DNA of 64,000 nt from DATFVA01 sp963774455 (GTDB taxonomy: Bacteria; Bacteroidota; Ignavibacteria; Ignavibacteriales; Ignavibacteriaceae): the NCBI GenBank assembly GCA_963774455.1, contig CAVZFD010000005.1:434001-498000 (forward strand), in the 5' to 3' direction. Below are positions 1 to 8,948 of the stretch, one piece after another. The notes beneath the pieces are model-generated. The model had not been told where the DNA came from, searched no databases, and saw only the letters and a program-made list of their open reading frames with translations. The stretch's first letter is position 1; each line of letters begins with the position of its first letter. The position numbers were made by a program, and so were the translations under genes.

Positions 1-1
1 A

Positions 2-772
2 GTTACCTTTACCCCTGTAAAAGAGTTTGCTCTTGCTAATAACATTCCTATCCTCCAGCCAGAAAAACTTAAGGATGAAGATTTTATAGACAAGTTAAAG
101 AGGTTTGAAGCGGATCTCTTCATCATAGTAGCCTTCAGAATTCTTCCTGTTGAAGTATTTACTATCCCGTCGAAAGGTTCTTTCAACCTGCATGGTTCGA
201 TGCTTCCTGCTTACAGGGGCGCGGCGCCTATACAATGGGCCCTGATAAAGGGAGAAAAAGAAACAGGATTAACAACATTTGCCCTTGCTGAAAAGGTAGA
301 TACCGGGAATATTTATTACCAGGAAAAAGTTGAAATTAGGAAAGATGATAACTTCGGAACACTGCACGACAGGATGAGCGTCATGGGAGCAGAGGTTGTA
401 TACAGAACTGTGGAGATGATTGAATCGGTGAAGTTCGTTTTAAAGGAGCAGGATAATTCAAAAGCCTCACCAGCGCCTAAAATAACACGCGAGACACAGC
501 AGATAGACTGGAACAAACCGGCAGGTGAAATCCACAACCTGATAAGAGGATTATCGCCTTACCCTGGGGCATTTTTTACTCATAACAGCAGGCTCTTAAA
601 AATTTATACTTCAAAGGTATCTACCGAAAAATTAGAGCCAGGCGAAATTAAACAGACCAAATCAGAATTATTCATCGGCTGCGGAGAAAACTCATTACAG
701 ATATTTGAACTTCAGCAGGAAGGCAAAAAAAGAATGTATACAGAGGAGTTTCTTCGGGGTTACCACTTTTAA
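2..772 (+). CDS. fmt: Methionyl-tRNA formyltransferase, 5' end outside window
   Basis: This enzyme transfers a formyl group from 10-formyl-tetrahydrofolate to Met-tRNA(fMet) in the cytoplasm, preparing the initiator tRNA. The reading frame is open from the first bases, so the start lies upstream of the window. The visible part carries the family signature NLHGSMLPAYRGAAPIQWAL, which includes the catalytic Asn and His of the formyltransferase fold. It is followed by GEKETGLTTF and VDTGNIYY, where the conserved active-site Asp sits. The C-terminal part (KPAGEIHNLIRGLSPYPGAF onward) matches the tRNA-binding domain linker. The ATG at 200 lies inside the signature and cannot be the true start. The stop is TAA at 770-772. 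Identification is firm; only the N-terminal part is missing. Confidence 0.95.
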   Translation, partial: VTFTPVKEFALANNIPILQPEKLKDEDFIDKLKRFEADLFIIVAFRILPVEVFTIPSKGSFNLHGSMLPAYRGAAPIQWALIKGEKETGLTTFALAEKVDTGNIYYQEKVEIRKDDNFGTLHDRMSVMGAEVVYRTVEMIESVKFVLKEQDNSKASPAPKITRETQQIDWNKPAGEIHNLIRGLSPYPGAFFTHNSRLLKIYTSKVSTEKLEPGEIKQTKSELFIGCGENSLQIFELQQEGKKRMYTEEFLRGYHF

Positions 773-895
773 ATGAGTAGTCCGGAAAGGTAATTGCAGC
801 CCATCACTTATACTTTTTTCATTCCCTACTTTTGATTATTATTATTCTTTTACTTTAACCATTTTAACAAATTCGATTCCGGGGGGAGCAAAATT

Positions 896-931
896 ATGTC
901 TAAAAATCAAGATGATGTAAATGGAATATAA
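896..931 (+). other. Possible 11-codon leader ORF overlapping the CBS start
   Basis: A G-rich Shine-Dalgarno-like run (881-888) sits seven bases before an ATG at 896. That ATG opens a frame of only 11 codons (MSKNQDDVNGI) ending in TAA at 929-931. The cystathionine beta-synthase ATG at 921 lies inside this short frame, in another register. It is directly preceded by an in-frame TAA and has no good Shine-Dalgarno of its own. Translational coupling is a reasonable inference. The peptide has no Cys or Met run that would suggest attenuation. A sequencing indel joining the two frames would also explain it. Confidence 0.35.
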
Positions 932-2288
932 AAATAGTATCCTTGAAACCATCGGAAATACTCCTCTGATAAAACTTAACAGGATAACAAAAGGTTTAAA
1001 GCCGCAGATATTTGCTAAGCTGGAATCTTCTAATCCCGGCGGCAGTGTAAAAGACCGTATTGGCATTTCAATGATTGAAGCTGCTGAGAAAAAAGGTGAA
1101 TTAAAACCTGGGGGAACAATTATAGAAGCAACCAGCGGAAATACCGGAATAGGACTTGCAATTACGGCCGCTGTTAAGGGTTACAATACGATTTTTGTGG
1201 TTACTGATAAGGTAAGCTCTGAGAAGATAAATTATTTGCGCGCGCTCGGCGGAGAAGTAATAGTTGTTTCAAATGCAGTGGAACCTGATAGTCCTGAATA
1301 TTATGTAAACGTAGCGAAACGAATTCATAAAGAAACTCCAAATTCAATTTTTGCCTACCAATATTCCAATCCCGCTAATCCTGAAATACATTACAGAACA
1401 ACCGGGCCCGAAATCTGGGAGCAGACGGACGGAAAGATAACCCATCTGGTATCGAGTATAGGTACTGGCGGTACCATAAGCGGAACAGGAAAGTTTCTTA
1501 AGGAAAAGAATCCCTCCATAAGAGTAATTGGTGCAGATCCGCTTGGTTCAATTTTCAGAACATACAAAGAAACAGGAGAAATAATAAAAGGCACTCCATA
1601 CCTGGTTGAAGGAATCGGGCAGGATTGTTTACCTGAAAATGTTCACTTTCAGTATATTGACAAAATCATTAATATAAGCGACAGGGAATCTTTTGCCATG
1701 GCGAGGCGGCTGACAAAAGAGGAAGGTATTTTTTGCGGGGGAAGCACGGGTACTATCCTTCACGTAACCCTGGAAATAGCTAAGGATCTTAACGAAGATG
1801 ATGTTATTGTTTTCTTTGTCTGCGATACCGGGGAACGGTACCTGTCGAAGGTTCATAACGTTGAATGGCTGCGGGTAAACCAGATGCTTGACAAGGAAAT
1901 TAAAACATTACGCGATATCTCCGAGGTCAAAAAATCAAATGGTAATGAAGATATCGTCTATGTGCAGTCGGGAACTCTTGTCAAAGATGCGCTGGAGCTG
2001 ATCACAGAAAAAGGTTATTCCAATATCCCGGTAATGCGGAACCGGAAGGCGATAGGCTGTATCAGGGAAAACAGACTTATGGGTAAGTTATTGAATAATA
2101 AAGAGCTGCTTGAAAGTTCAGTAAATGATGTAATGGAAGAATGTGTTCCTGTACTTGATGCAAAAACAGATATTTCAAAAGTAAAAGAGGTACTTAAAGA
2201 CAATACAGCAGTGCTGGTGAGTGATTTTGGGAGGATTACTGATATAATCACCCGTTACGATTTAATCAATTTTGATAATTCTAAATAA
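921..2288 (+). CDS. Cystathionine beta-synthase (PLP domain plus CBS pair)
   Basis: The protein condenses serine (or O-acetylserine) with homocysteine to give cystathionine, the first step of reverse transsulfuration. Residues 1-310 form a fold-type II PLP domain with the PLP lysine in PGGSVKDRIG (K44), the substrate loop TSGNTGIGLA and the phosphate-binding loop GTGGTISGTG. After a linker, residues from about 335 to 455 form a pair of CBS domains, typical of cystathionine beta-synthases and absent from ordinary cysteine synthases. The 455-residue length fits the bacterial form. No haem-binding N-terminal extension is present. The in-frame TAA just before 921 fixes the ATG. The next gene encodes the partner enzyme 58 bases downstream, supporting a transsulfuration pair. 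A cysteine synthase with regulatory CBS domains is the main alternative. Confidence 0.88.
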   Translation: MEYKNSILETIGNTPLIKLNRITKGLKPQIFAKLESSNPGGSVKDRIGISMIEAAEKKGELKPGGTIIEATSGNTGIGLAITAAVKGYNTIFVVTDKVSSEKINYLRALGGEVIVVSNAVEPDSPEYYVNVAKRIHKETPNSIFAYQYSNPANPEIHYRTTGPEIWEQTDGKITHLVSSIGTGGTISGTGKFLKEKNPSIRVIGADPLGSIFRTYKETGEIIKGTPYLVEGIGQDCLPENVHFQYIDKIINISDRESFAMARRLTKEEGIFCGGSTGTILHVTLEIAKDLNEDDVIVFFVCDTGERYLSKVHNVEWLRVNQMLDKEIKTLRDISEVKKSNGNEDIVYVQSGTLVKDALELITEKGYSNIPVMRNRKAIGCIRENRLMGKLLNNKELLESSVNDVMEECVPVLDAKTDISKVKEVLKDNTAVLVSDFGRITDIITRYDLINFDNSK

Positions 2289-2346
2289 TTATTTTACGAA
2301 TTCGTTAATCCGCTAAACTACGGATACAAAAATATCAGGAGCGATA

Positions 2347-3480
2347 ATGGGATTTTCAACAGATGCAATACATGCAGGACAAGCACCGGATCCGGTAACC
2401 GGTGCAGTAATAACACCTATTTACCAGACGTCAACATATGCCCAGGAAGAGCTGGGAAAAAATAAAGGATTTGAATACGGCAGGACGCATAATCTTACGC
2501 GTCAGTCGCTCGAGCAAAATGTTGCCGCGCTTGAAAAAGCAAAATTCGGAATAGCATTTTCATCGGGACTTGCCGCCACACAGGCTATAACTACCCTTGT
2601 AAAAGCCGGTGACCATATAATCGTTTCACACAATGTTTACGGCGGTACATATAGACTCTTCGAATTGATAATGAAAGATTTCGGACTGGATTTTTCATGG
2701 GTTAATACATCAGAGCTTAAAAATGTCGAAGATGCGATAAAGAAAAACACCAAAATGGTATTTATCGAGACACCGACAAACCCAATGTTGAATCTTACTG
2801 ATATTAAGGGAACTGCTGAAATATGTAGAAAGAATAACCTGATATGCGTCGTTGACAATACGTTTATGAGTCCCTATTTCCAGAACCCCCTTACACTCGG
2901 AGCATCCATTGTTCTGCACAGTCAAACTAAATATCTGAATGGGCATAGTGATGTCATCGGCGGGATCCTGCTCACCAGCGATGAAAAAATTCATGATCGG
3001 TTAAGGTATGTTCAGAATGCTGTGGGGGCTGTGCCTTCACCTTTTGACTGCTGGCTGATTCTGCGTTCAACAAAAACCCTGGCGGTAAGAATGCAGCGGC
3101 ATAACGAGAATGCAGTGCGGTTTGCTAAACACCTTCAGGAAAGCGGGTACTGTAAAAAGGTCTATTATCCGGGATTGCCGACCCATCCTCAGCACGAACT
3201 TGCAAAAAAACAGATGCGCGGGTTCGGGGGTATGATATCAGCAGATTTCGGAGATATTGAAACTGCAAAAAAAATCCTTAAGAATGTTAAAATCTTTACG
3301 CTTGGTGAGAGTCTTGGAGGAGTAGAAAGCCTGATCAGCCACCCTGCCAGTATGACCCACGCTGCCGTTCCAAAAGAAAAAAGAGAAGCAATGGGACTTA
3401 CAGACAGCCTGGTTCGCTTTTCGGTGGGAATAGAAGACATTGAAGATCTAATAGAAGACATTGAACACGCAATCAAGTAG
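2347..3480 (+). CDS. Cystathionine gamma-lyase / gamma-synthase (Cys/Met PLP enzyme)
   Basis: This is a fold-type I PLP enzyme of the Cys/Met metabolism family, 377 residues, the usual length. The PLP lysine is K195 in HSQTKYLNGHSD, the PLP-contacting Asp is in VVDNTFMSPY (D170), and the subunit-donated Tyr-Arg pair is in FEYGRTHN. The C-terminal ESLGGVESLISHPASMTHA block is the family signature. The start ATG follows a good AGGAG at 2338-2342. Its position just behind the cystathionine beta-synthase gene argues for gamma-lyase activity, splitting cystathionine to cysteine, 2-oxobutyrate and ammonia. Sequence alone does not separate lyase from gamma-synthase securely. Confidence 0.88.
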   Translation: MGFSTDAIHAGQAPDPVTGAVITPIYQTSTYAQEELGKNKGFEYGRTHNLTRQSLEQNVAALEKAKFGIAFSSGLAATQAITTLVKAGDHIIVSHNVYGGTYRLFELIMKDFGLDFSWVNTSELKNVEDAIKKNTKMVFIETPTNPMLNLTDIKGTAEICRKNNLICVVDNTFMSPYFQNPLTLGASIVLHSQTKYLNGHSDVIGGILLTSDEKIHDRLRYVQNAVGAVPSPFDCWLILRSTKTLAVRMQRHNENAVRFAKHLQESGYCKKVYYPGLPTHPQHELAKKQMRGFGGMISADFGDIETAKKILKNVKIFTLGESLGGVESLISHPASMTHAAVPKEKREAMGLTDSLVRFSVGIEDIEDLIEDIEHAIK

Positions 3481-3588
3481 GGATGATTTGAGACAATCTG
3501 ATGATATGGTAAATGATATGAATACTATTTGTCATCTAATATTAAAAAGGTCAAAGATCATAACCCCAAAATTTCCCAAATCGAGACG

Positions 3589-3611
3589 CTGACATTTTGT
3601 CACACCGTTTA
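3589..3611 (+). repeat. Imperfect direct repeat, copy 1
   Basis: It begins CTGACATTTTGTCA and continues through CACCGTTTA. It matches the copy at 3727-3750 except for three substitutions and one single-base gap. The core TGACA-TTT-TGTCA (3590-3602) is itself an inverted repeat, the form expected of a binding site for a dimeric regulator. Function is not known. Confidence 0.55.
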
Positions 3612-3726
3612 TTTTTTCAACAGCGAAATACAGCGTTTTTTCGCCGTTTTCCAAATGTCTCATTTTGATTCCACAAGGCATGTGCTAGGCCTATAAAAGG
3701 CTCATTAATCCGGGATGATAAGTAGT

Positions 3727-3750
3727 CTGCCATTTCTGTCATACTGTTTA
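3727..3750 (+). repeat. Imperfect direct repeat, copy 2
   Basis: It begins CTGCCATTTCTGTCA and continues through TACTGTTTA, aligning with the copy at 3589-3611. A further TTTGTCAGCAG follows directly (3752-3762), so CTGC and GCAG arms flank this copy. It lies 272 bases before the next start codon and could be a regulator site. No regulator is identified. Confidence 0.5.
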
Positions 3751-3804
3751 ATTTGTCAGCAGTCTATTTCTCCTAAAATGAGATAAAAAGTCTCAGGTAC
3801 AAAT

Positions 3805-3816
3805 CTGTTTAAACAG
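3805..3816. repeat. Perfect 12-bp palindrome CTGTTTAAACAG
   Basis: This palindrome lies about 205 bases upstream of the PLP enzyme at 4022. It has operator-like symmetry, but short palindromes of this kind also occur by chance in AT-rich DNA. Confidence 0.3.
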
Positions 3817-4021
3817 GCGAAATCTTTATTCCTAAATCTCATCTTTGTGTGAGAGATCCTGTAAAGGGCCTTTCTCTGACCAAAGAATTTTACCTTTCTA
3901 TCATCCTTCTAGCTTCAAGATATTCAGCCTCGTTTCCGATACTAAGGGTTTCCATTACTATTCATTTTTATTCTACGTATTTTTGTAAAAGACTTATTTT
4001 ATAATCAGACGGGGAGAAGAT

Positions 4022-5350
4022 ATGAAAACCGAAGAAAAAACCAATCCGGAAATGAACCTGGTCGACGATACCAAATACTCAATGGATACTCACCTTATTT
4101 ACGGAAAGAACTTTACAAAGAAATGGGACTATAAACACCATGTACTGCCTCCGATAACTTCATCTGTAATATATCGCTTAGATTCAGTGGAAAGAGGCGC
4201 CGAAGGATTCCAGGAATTCGCAAATTCGCCTGTAACAGGTGAAGATCCGATGCCGATTTATATTTATGACAGGCTTGGCGAACCCAATAAGGACATTCTT
4301 GAAGAGAATCTTGCATACGCCGAAAGGGGAGAGATGGCGGTTACTTTCTCTACAGGGATGGGAGCCATATCAGGAATTATAGGGATGCTCACCAAATCGG
4401 GCGATGAAATAATCTCACATATGACTTTATACGGTTGTACTTACTCGCTTTTCACAAACTGGCTGCCCAGATATAATATTAACACAATTCTTGCTGATCT
4501 CACAAAAGCGGAAAACCTGCTGAAATATGTCACATCCCGGACCAGGGTGGTTTACCTTGAGTCTCCCGCAAATCCTAACCTGGATATCATAGACATAGCT
4601 GAAATACGAGGGTTGGTTGACACTATTAATGAGAAGAGAGAAGAAGCCGGGAAAATAAAAATAGTAGTTGATAACACCTTTGCTACCCCTTTCTGCCAGA
4701 GACCGATCGAATTAGGAGCAAACTTTTCTGTCAATTCCTTAACCAAAGGTCTGGGCGGTTTCGGAACCGATATGGGGGGTGTAGTTATCGGTAAAAATAA
4801 GTATAAAGACATGCTGCTGCTATATCGCAAAGATTTCGGAGCAGTACTTAATAATAAAACTGCATGGACAATTAACACATATGGCCTGCCTACTCTGCCT
4901 GTAAGGATCAGACAGCAGATGAAATCGGCCGTCAGGGCTGCAGAATTTCTGAACTCACATCCCAAAGTTGCGTATGTTAATTATCCGGGACTTCCGGGTT
5001 ATAAGTACTATGAAAGAGCTCAAAAACAAATGAGAGACTTCGACGGCAATTTTGCACCCGGCAGCCTTATCTATTTCGTGCTTAAAGGGTCTGGCCCCAG
5101 TGAGAGTAAGGAGAACGGCAGAAAATTTATGAATTATGCTGCAGAACATGCATATACTATGACCCTTGCAGTAAGCCTGGGACATACAAGAACCCTCATT
5201 GAACATCCTGCTTCTATGACACATTCTATGATAGCTCCGGATAAACTTCTTGAATATGGAATAGATCCGGGAGGCATCAGGATAGCATTTGGGCTGGAGA
5301 ATACCAACGATATACTTATGGATCTTGATGAATGCCTGAGTAAAGTTTAA
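4022..5350 (+). CDS. Cys/Met metabolism PLP enzyme (trans-sulfuration family, divergent)
   Basis: This 442-residue protein belongs to the same PLP family as the gene at 2347 but is clearly a different branch. The PLP lysine is K242 in VNSLTKGLGGFG, the cofactor Asp is in VVDNTFATPF (D217), and the C-terminal SLGHTRTLIEHPASMTHSM block is present. It has an N-terminal extension of about 35 residues and an insertion around residues 51-80, so it is longer than the usual 380-400. Likely activities are methionine gamma-lyase or O-acetylhomoserine sulfhydrylase-type chemistry; I cannot choose from sequence. It has its own strong ribosome binding site, a long upstream region and a terminator behind it, so it is probably transcribed alone. 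Confidence 0.8.
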   Translation: MKTEEKTNPEMNLVDDTKYSMDTHLIYGKNFTKKWDYKHHVLPPITSSVIYRLDSVERGAEGFQEFANSPVTGEDPMPIYIYDRLGEPNKDILEENLAYAERGEMAVTFSTGMGAISGIIGMLTKSGDEIISHMTLYGCTYSLFTNWLPRYNINTILADLTKAENLLKYVTSRTRVVYLESPANPNLDIIDIAEIRGLVDTINEKREEAGKIKIVVDNTFATPFCQRPIELGANFSVNSLTKGLGGFGTDMGGVVIGKNKYKDMLLLYRKDFGAVLNNKTAWTINTYGLPTLPVRIRQQMKSAVRAAEFLNSHPKVAYVNYPGLPGYKYYERAQKQMRDFDGNFAPGSLIYFVLKGSGPSESKENGRKFMNYAAEHAYTMTLAVSLGHTRTLIEHPASMTHSMIAPDKLLEYGIDPGGIRIAFGLENTNDILMDLDECLSKV

Positions 5351-5374
5351 TTAATAACCATCGCCTTTTGTTGG

Positions 5375-5413
5375 AGGTCACTCAAATGAATTTTATTTGA
5401 GTGACCTTTTTAA
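5375..5413 (+). terminator. Rho-independent terminator after the PLP enzyme
   Basis: A 13-bp perfect stem, AGGTCACTCAAAT (5375-5387) pairing with ATTTGAGTGACCT (5395-5407), closes a seven-base loop and is followed by a T-run. It lies 25 bases past the stop codon of the upstream gene. Confidence 0.85.
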
Positions 5414-5455
5414 TTATTTTAGGGAATACATTAAATCTTTATGCAGGAAAAACTT

Positions 5456-6286
5456 ATGAACATGAAAGTACTATTGATCATAGCTCTTATGCTTACACTT
5501 TCAGCCGGCATTAATGCACAGAATGATTCAGATTCAATTGAAGTCTATTTGATAGATTCATTTATTACACCCGAAGTTCCACATACATTTATGCTTTCAT
5601 TCTTCACCAGTACTCCTGCTAAATCAAAATTAATAATCGAGAACAGTTACTCATACGAAGTTTCTGAAGAACTCACAGAAAGTCATAAGATAAATATTGA
5701 CATCTCTGACCTGCATTTTAAGGAAAAGAACGTTCCTTTTATAATCCAGGTTGAAGATTCCGCCGGACATCACTTCACGAGTGAAAAGTATGAGTTCGAA
5801 CTTCCCGAAGAAACGAAAGTTGAGGGAGAATCTAATTTCCTTCTGTTATGCGTATTCGGTGCAGCTGTATTCGGACTCCCTTCGCCGGTATATGTAAAAG
5901 AGAAAAACGAAGATTTTTTTAGTCTTACAAAAGAAATTCCCCTTGTTTCTATAAGGGGCGGCGGCTACAGGTACCCCGTAGGATATTTTTCAGTTGAATA
6001 TTCTCATATTTTTAACGCTCCTGTTAAAAACTTTTTCAGGGTAGGTTATAAACATATAATTGCAATGCCGGGAATAGAATACATCGCTCCCGGAATCAAC
6101 GGCTTCACCAACTTCAACGGCTTTAACGGAATTTCTCCGGAATTATCAATAGGTCTATTCAGGATTATCAATACCTTTACATTTTACACAAGGTACAGAT
6201 TTAACGCAAAACCGGGTGAAAAAGGGAGTGAGTTTCATGAGTTTTCTATAGGACTGTATTCCAGTTTCTTCTCGCTCTATTTATAG
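5456..6286 (+). CDS. Exported protein of unknown function
   Basis: I do not recognise this protein. The preferred ATG at 5456 (MNMKVLLIIALMLTL) is preceded by AGGA with good spacing and begins directly with a signal peptide ending near GINAQ. An ATG at 5441 would add five residues. The mature protein is about 255 residues. Its first half alternates charged and hydrophobic residues like a beta-sandwich (about residues 25-120). A hydrophobic stretch FLLLCVFGAAVFGLPSPVYV lies near the middle, and the second half is rich in aromatic and glycine residues, like a small outer-membrane or periplasmic beta-structure. It sits 126 bases before a TonB-dependent receptor on the same strand, so an envelope role is inferred. 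Confidence 0.6.
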   Translation: MNMKVLLIIALMLTLSAGINAQNDSDSIEVYLIDSFITPEVPHTFMLSFFTSTPAKSKLIIENSYSYEVSEELTESHKINIDISDLHFKEKNVPFIIQVEDSAGHHFTSEKYEFELPEETKVEGESNFLLLCVFGAAVFGLPSPVYVKEKNEDFFSLTKEIPLVSIRGGGYRYPVGYFSVEYSHIFNAPVKNFFRVGYKHIIAMPGIEYIAPGINGFTNFNGFNGISPELSIGLFRIINTFTFYTRYRFNAKPGEKGSEFHEFSIGLYSSFFSLYL

Positions 6287-6411
6287 AAAAATCTCAAAAT
6301 ATCTTCTGAAAACTGCACTTCTATTCGCTCATAATATGTTTAGATTTAATATCTGAATCCGGAACGATTATATAATTCAGAATGTTTTAGTAGAAAATCT
6401 GATCATTCTAA

Positions 6412-8934
6412 ATGAAATATATTTTATTCATTCTAATACTCTTATCCTCATTCGCGCCTGCACAAACAGGCAGCATTACAGGGAAAGTAACCGACGGAAA
6501 CAATCCTGTTCCCTCCGTGAACATCCTCGTTTTGAATACAGGTTATGGAACGATAACCGATGAAAACGGAAAATATTTTCTTAGGGAAATCCCTCTGGGT
6601 AAGCAAAACATAAGGTTTAGTTCGGTTGGTTATAAAACCGAAGAAAGGGATGTAAAAGTTCTTCCCGGGAAGACCATAGAGATAAATATTGTTCTTAAGG
6701 AAACGGTGATAGAGGTAGGGGAAGTTAAAGTTACAGGAATGAAAAGGCAGGAACAGCGGGATACAAGGACCAGCCTCATCGACCTGAGTCCCAGAAGTGC
6801 CAAAATCCTCCCGGGTGCAGGAGAGGATGTCCTGAGAACCCTCCAGTCTCTGCCAGGTGTTCTTGCCCCGAATGATTTCTCCTCGCAGCTTATAGTAAGA
6901 GGCAGCGGCCCCGATCAGAACCTTATCATAATGGATGATGTTGAGATTTTTAATCCTTACCGTCTGTACGGTGTTATAAGCATGTTCAATCCTGATGCTG
7001 TAGAAAATGTAAACCTGATAACCGGAGGTTTCCCGGCCCGTTATGGTGACAGGCTTTCCGCAGTACTGGATGTAACCAACAAGGAAGGGGATGACAATAA
7101 AAATATATCAGGAAGTCTGAATGCTTCTATTATCGATGCAAACCTCGTTCTCGAAGGCAGAAATCCGTTCAGCCTGAAAGGAAGCTGGATGATTAATTCC
7201 CGCAGGACATATTACGATCTTATCATTGAGCCTTTTGTAAAGAAGGCGGGACTTGTTGATCAGAATGTTAGCTTCCCAAACTTTTATGATATCCAGACCA
7301 AAATTGCAATCGGTCCTTACAACGGGAATAAAATTTTGATAAACGGAATTTATTCGCGGGACGGTGTAGATGTTGTAAGTGCGAAAAAAAGAAATACCCC
7401 GGATAGTATAGGAGTTTCAAATATAACCCTGAACAACATTGCAAGTATTGCGTGGCATTATACTCCCGGTACTAAGTTCCTGAATAAAATCGTAGGTTCC
7501 TATTACACGAACAATGGCGCGGCCGACTTCAATTCCGAGGTTCTCGATCCTTCTCTAAACAGGGATAAGTTTAAGGATGTTATCCCTGATACGCTGGCAC
7601 CCTATCTACTATATTTTAAATTTAATTCAGACTTCACATTTCAAAAATATTCGGTGGATGATTTTGCAACATATTTATGGGGAGACAATATCTTTGAAGC
7701 AGGAGCCGGGGTTGACTTTCTAAGAACGATTATAGATTTCAAGTTTGATATTGATCCCGAACTGAGGGCATTCTTTTCATCCAATCCGCAATTCCGGGCT
7801 GTTTTGAATAATCTCGAAGACACGAGGGATGATAAAAGATATCACGCTTTCGTACAGAACAATTTTTCAATTAATAAAAGATTCTACTTCCAGCCGGGTT
7901 TACGTTTTGATTACTATGACATACTGCATAAGGCATATATTGCACCGAGAATATCAATGTCATATGCAATTGATGATCTGACAACCCTGAGAGGTGTATG
8001 GGGAATATATTACCAGTCGCCCGGATATGAAAAGCTGAGAGATGAAAATGTTTTATATGATCTGAGTGACGTATACACAAGAAGCCTGGAGGCGGAGCAG
8101 GCGCTTCATTATATCATTGGAATAGAACGATGGCTTAATTCGGAGTGGAGTATAAAGCTTGAAGGATACTACAAAGATTTCAATAACCTGATCGTACAAA
8201 AGGTCGTTCCGGGTTTACGCTATATTACAAATCGGGTTCCCGGGAAGGATCCGCGTTACCCGGACGGATGGACGCAGCCTGTTGCGGTACCAGGGGATTC
8301 GCTTACACAAGTTCCGGTTAATAATGCTGACGGAAATGCATACGGTGCTGAAATTTTCCTCGCAAAAAAGAATCGTGGTCCTGATGATAAATTCTCCGGC
8401 TGGATCAGCTATTCATATTCAGCTGCTGAGCGGAATGAGGATGGTGTTATCCGACCATTCCGTTTCGACCAAAGACATACGGTAAATATAGTTTTTAATT
8501 ACCAGCTGACAGACTGGCTTGATGTCGGGATCAGGTGGCAGTATGGTTCAGGTTTCCCTATTACACTCCCTTCCGGGGTAAAGCCGAGAATTGTACTTGC
8601 TGATGAGAATGGCGACGGAATTCCCGAAACTCCAAAGGTTGCCACAAGGGTATCATACTTTGGAGGGAACGGCGAGGTTATTTATGATGTTGACTATAAC
8701 AACCAGAGACTTAATGCAAGGAAACCTCCGTACCACAGGCTGGATGTACGTTTTACGGCAGTGACTAACTTCTGGAATCTTGACTGGTCTTTCTACCTGG
8801 ATGTTATCAATGCCTACAACCGTTCTAATGTTATCGGTTATGATTATTATATTAACAGCGATCTTACACTAGGCCGCGATACGAGTACGATGTTTCCCAT
8901 AATTCCAACACTGGGTTTTAGTGTAAAATTTTGA
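6412..8934 (+). CDS. TonB-dependent outer-membrane receptor with carboxypeptidase-regulatory-like domain
   Basis: This 840-residue outer-membrane protein imports an unidentified substrate using energy relayed by TonB. It begins with a signal peptide (MKYILFILILLSSFAPAQ). A carboxypeptidase-regulatory-like beta-sandwich follows (about 20-105, GSITGKVTDG and TITDENGKYFLREIP). The plug domain (about 125-230) contains RTLQSLPGVLAPNDFSSQL and IVRGSGPDQNLIIMDDVEIFNPYRL. The rest is a 22-strand-type barrel ending in the aromatic residue of SVKF, typical of outer-membrane insertion. The architecture is characteristic of Bacteroidota. No SusD-like partner is adjacent, so the substrate is unknown. The xseA gene follows after 14 bases. 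Confidence 0.88.
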   Translation: MKYILFILILLSSFAPAQTGSITGKVTDGNNPVPSVNILVLNTGYGTITDENGKYFLREIPLGKQNIRFSSVGYKTEERDVKVLPGKTIEINIVLKETVIEVGEVKVTGMKRQEQRDTRTSLIDLSPRSAKILPGAGEDVLRTLQSLPGVLAPNDFSSQLIVRGSGPDQNLIIMDDVEIFNPYRLYGVISMFNPDAVENVNLITGGFPARYGDRLSAVLDVTNKEGDDNKNISGSLNASIIDANLVLEGRNPFSLKGSWMINSRRTYYDLIIEPFVKKAGLVDQNVSFPNFYDIQTKIAIGPYNGNKILINGIYSRDGVDVVSAKKRNTPDSIGVSNITLNNIASIAWHYTPGTKFLNKIVGSYYTNNGAADFNSEVLDPSLNRDKFKDVIPDTLAPYLLYFKFNSDFTFQKYSVDDFATYLWGDNIFEAGAGVDFLRTIIDFKFDIDPELRAFFSSNPQFRAVLNNLEDTRDDKRYHAFVQNNFSINKRFYFQPGLRFDYYDILHKAYIAPRISMSYAIDDLTTLRGVWGIYYQSPGYEKLRDENVLYDLSDVYTRSLEAEQALHYIIGIERWLNSEWSIKLEGYYKDFNNLIVQKVVPGLRYITNRVPGKDPRYPDGWTQPVAVPGDSLTQVPVNNADGNAYGAEIFLAKKNRGPDDKFSGWISYSYSAAERNEDGVIRPFRFDQRHTVNIVFNYQLTDWLDVGIRWQYGSGFPITLPSGVKPRIVLADENGDGIPETPKVATRVSYFGGNGEVIYDVDYNNQRLNARKPPYHRLDVRFTAVTNFWNLDWSFYLDVINAYNRSNVIGYDYYINSDLTLGRDTSTMFPIIPTLGFSVKF

Positions 8935-8948
8935 TAATTTAATTTCTT

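Larger units (their letters stand above)
3481..4021. other. 541-bp intergenic region with repeats and palindromes
   Basis: No convincing gene is seen on either strand. The region holds a two-copy imperfect repeat (3589-3611 and 3727-3750), a perfect 12-bp palindrome (3805-3816) and a 9-base inverted pair (TCTCATTTT near 3657 and AAAATGAGA near 3776). Between the repeats, GG at 3677-3678 and GC at 3689-3690 have the spacing of a sigma-54 -24/-12 element, but the rest of that consensus is poor. The end of the region has a strong ribosome binding site, GGGGAGAAG, for the next gene. I see no recognisable SAM or cobalamin riboswitch core. Confidence 0.6.

Noticed and set aside
3671..3694. Sigma-54 promoter
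   Set aside because: Only the GG and GC pairs at the right spacing fit; the bases before GC are AG instead of TT, so it is not listed as a promoter.
3481..4021. SAM riboswitch before the PLP enzyme
   Set aside because: No recognisable SAM riboswitch core or terminator/antiterminator pair was seen; the elements present are symmetric DNA repeats.
4552..4965. 137-residue open frame on the minus strand
   Set aside because: It is fully inside the PLP enzyme in antisense, without a domain or ribosome binding site of interest.
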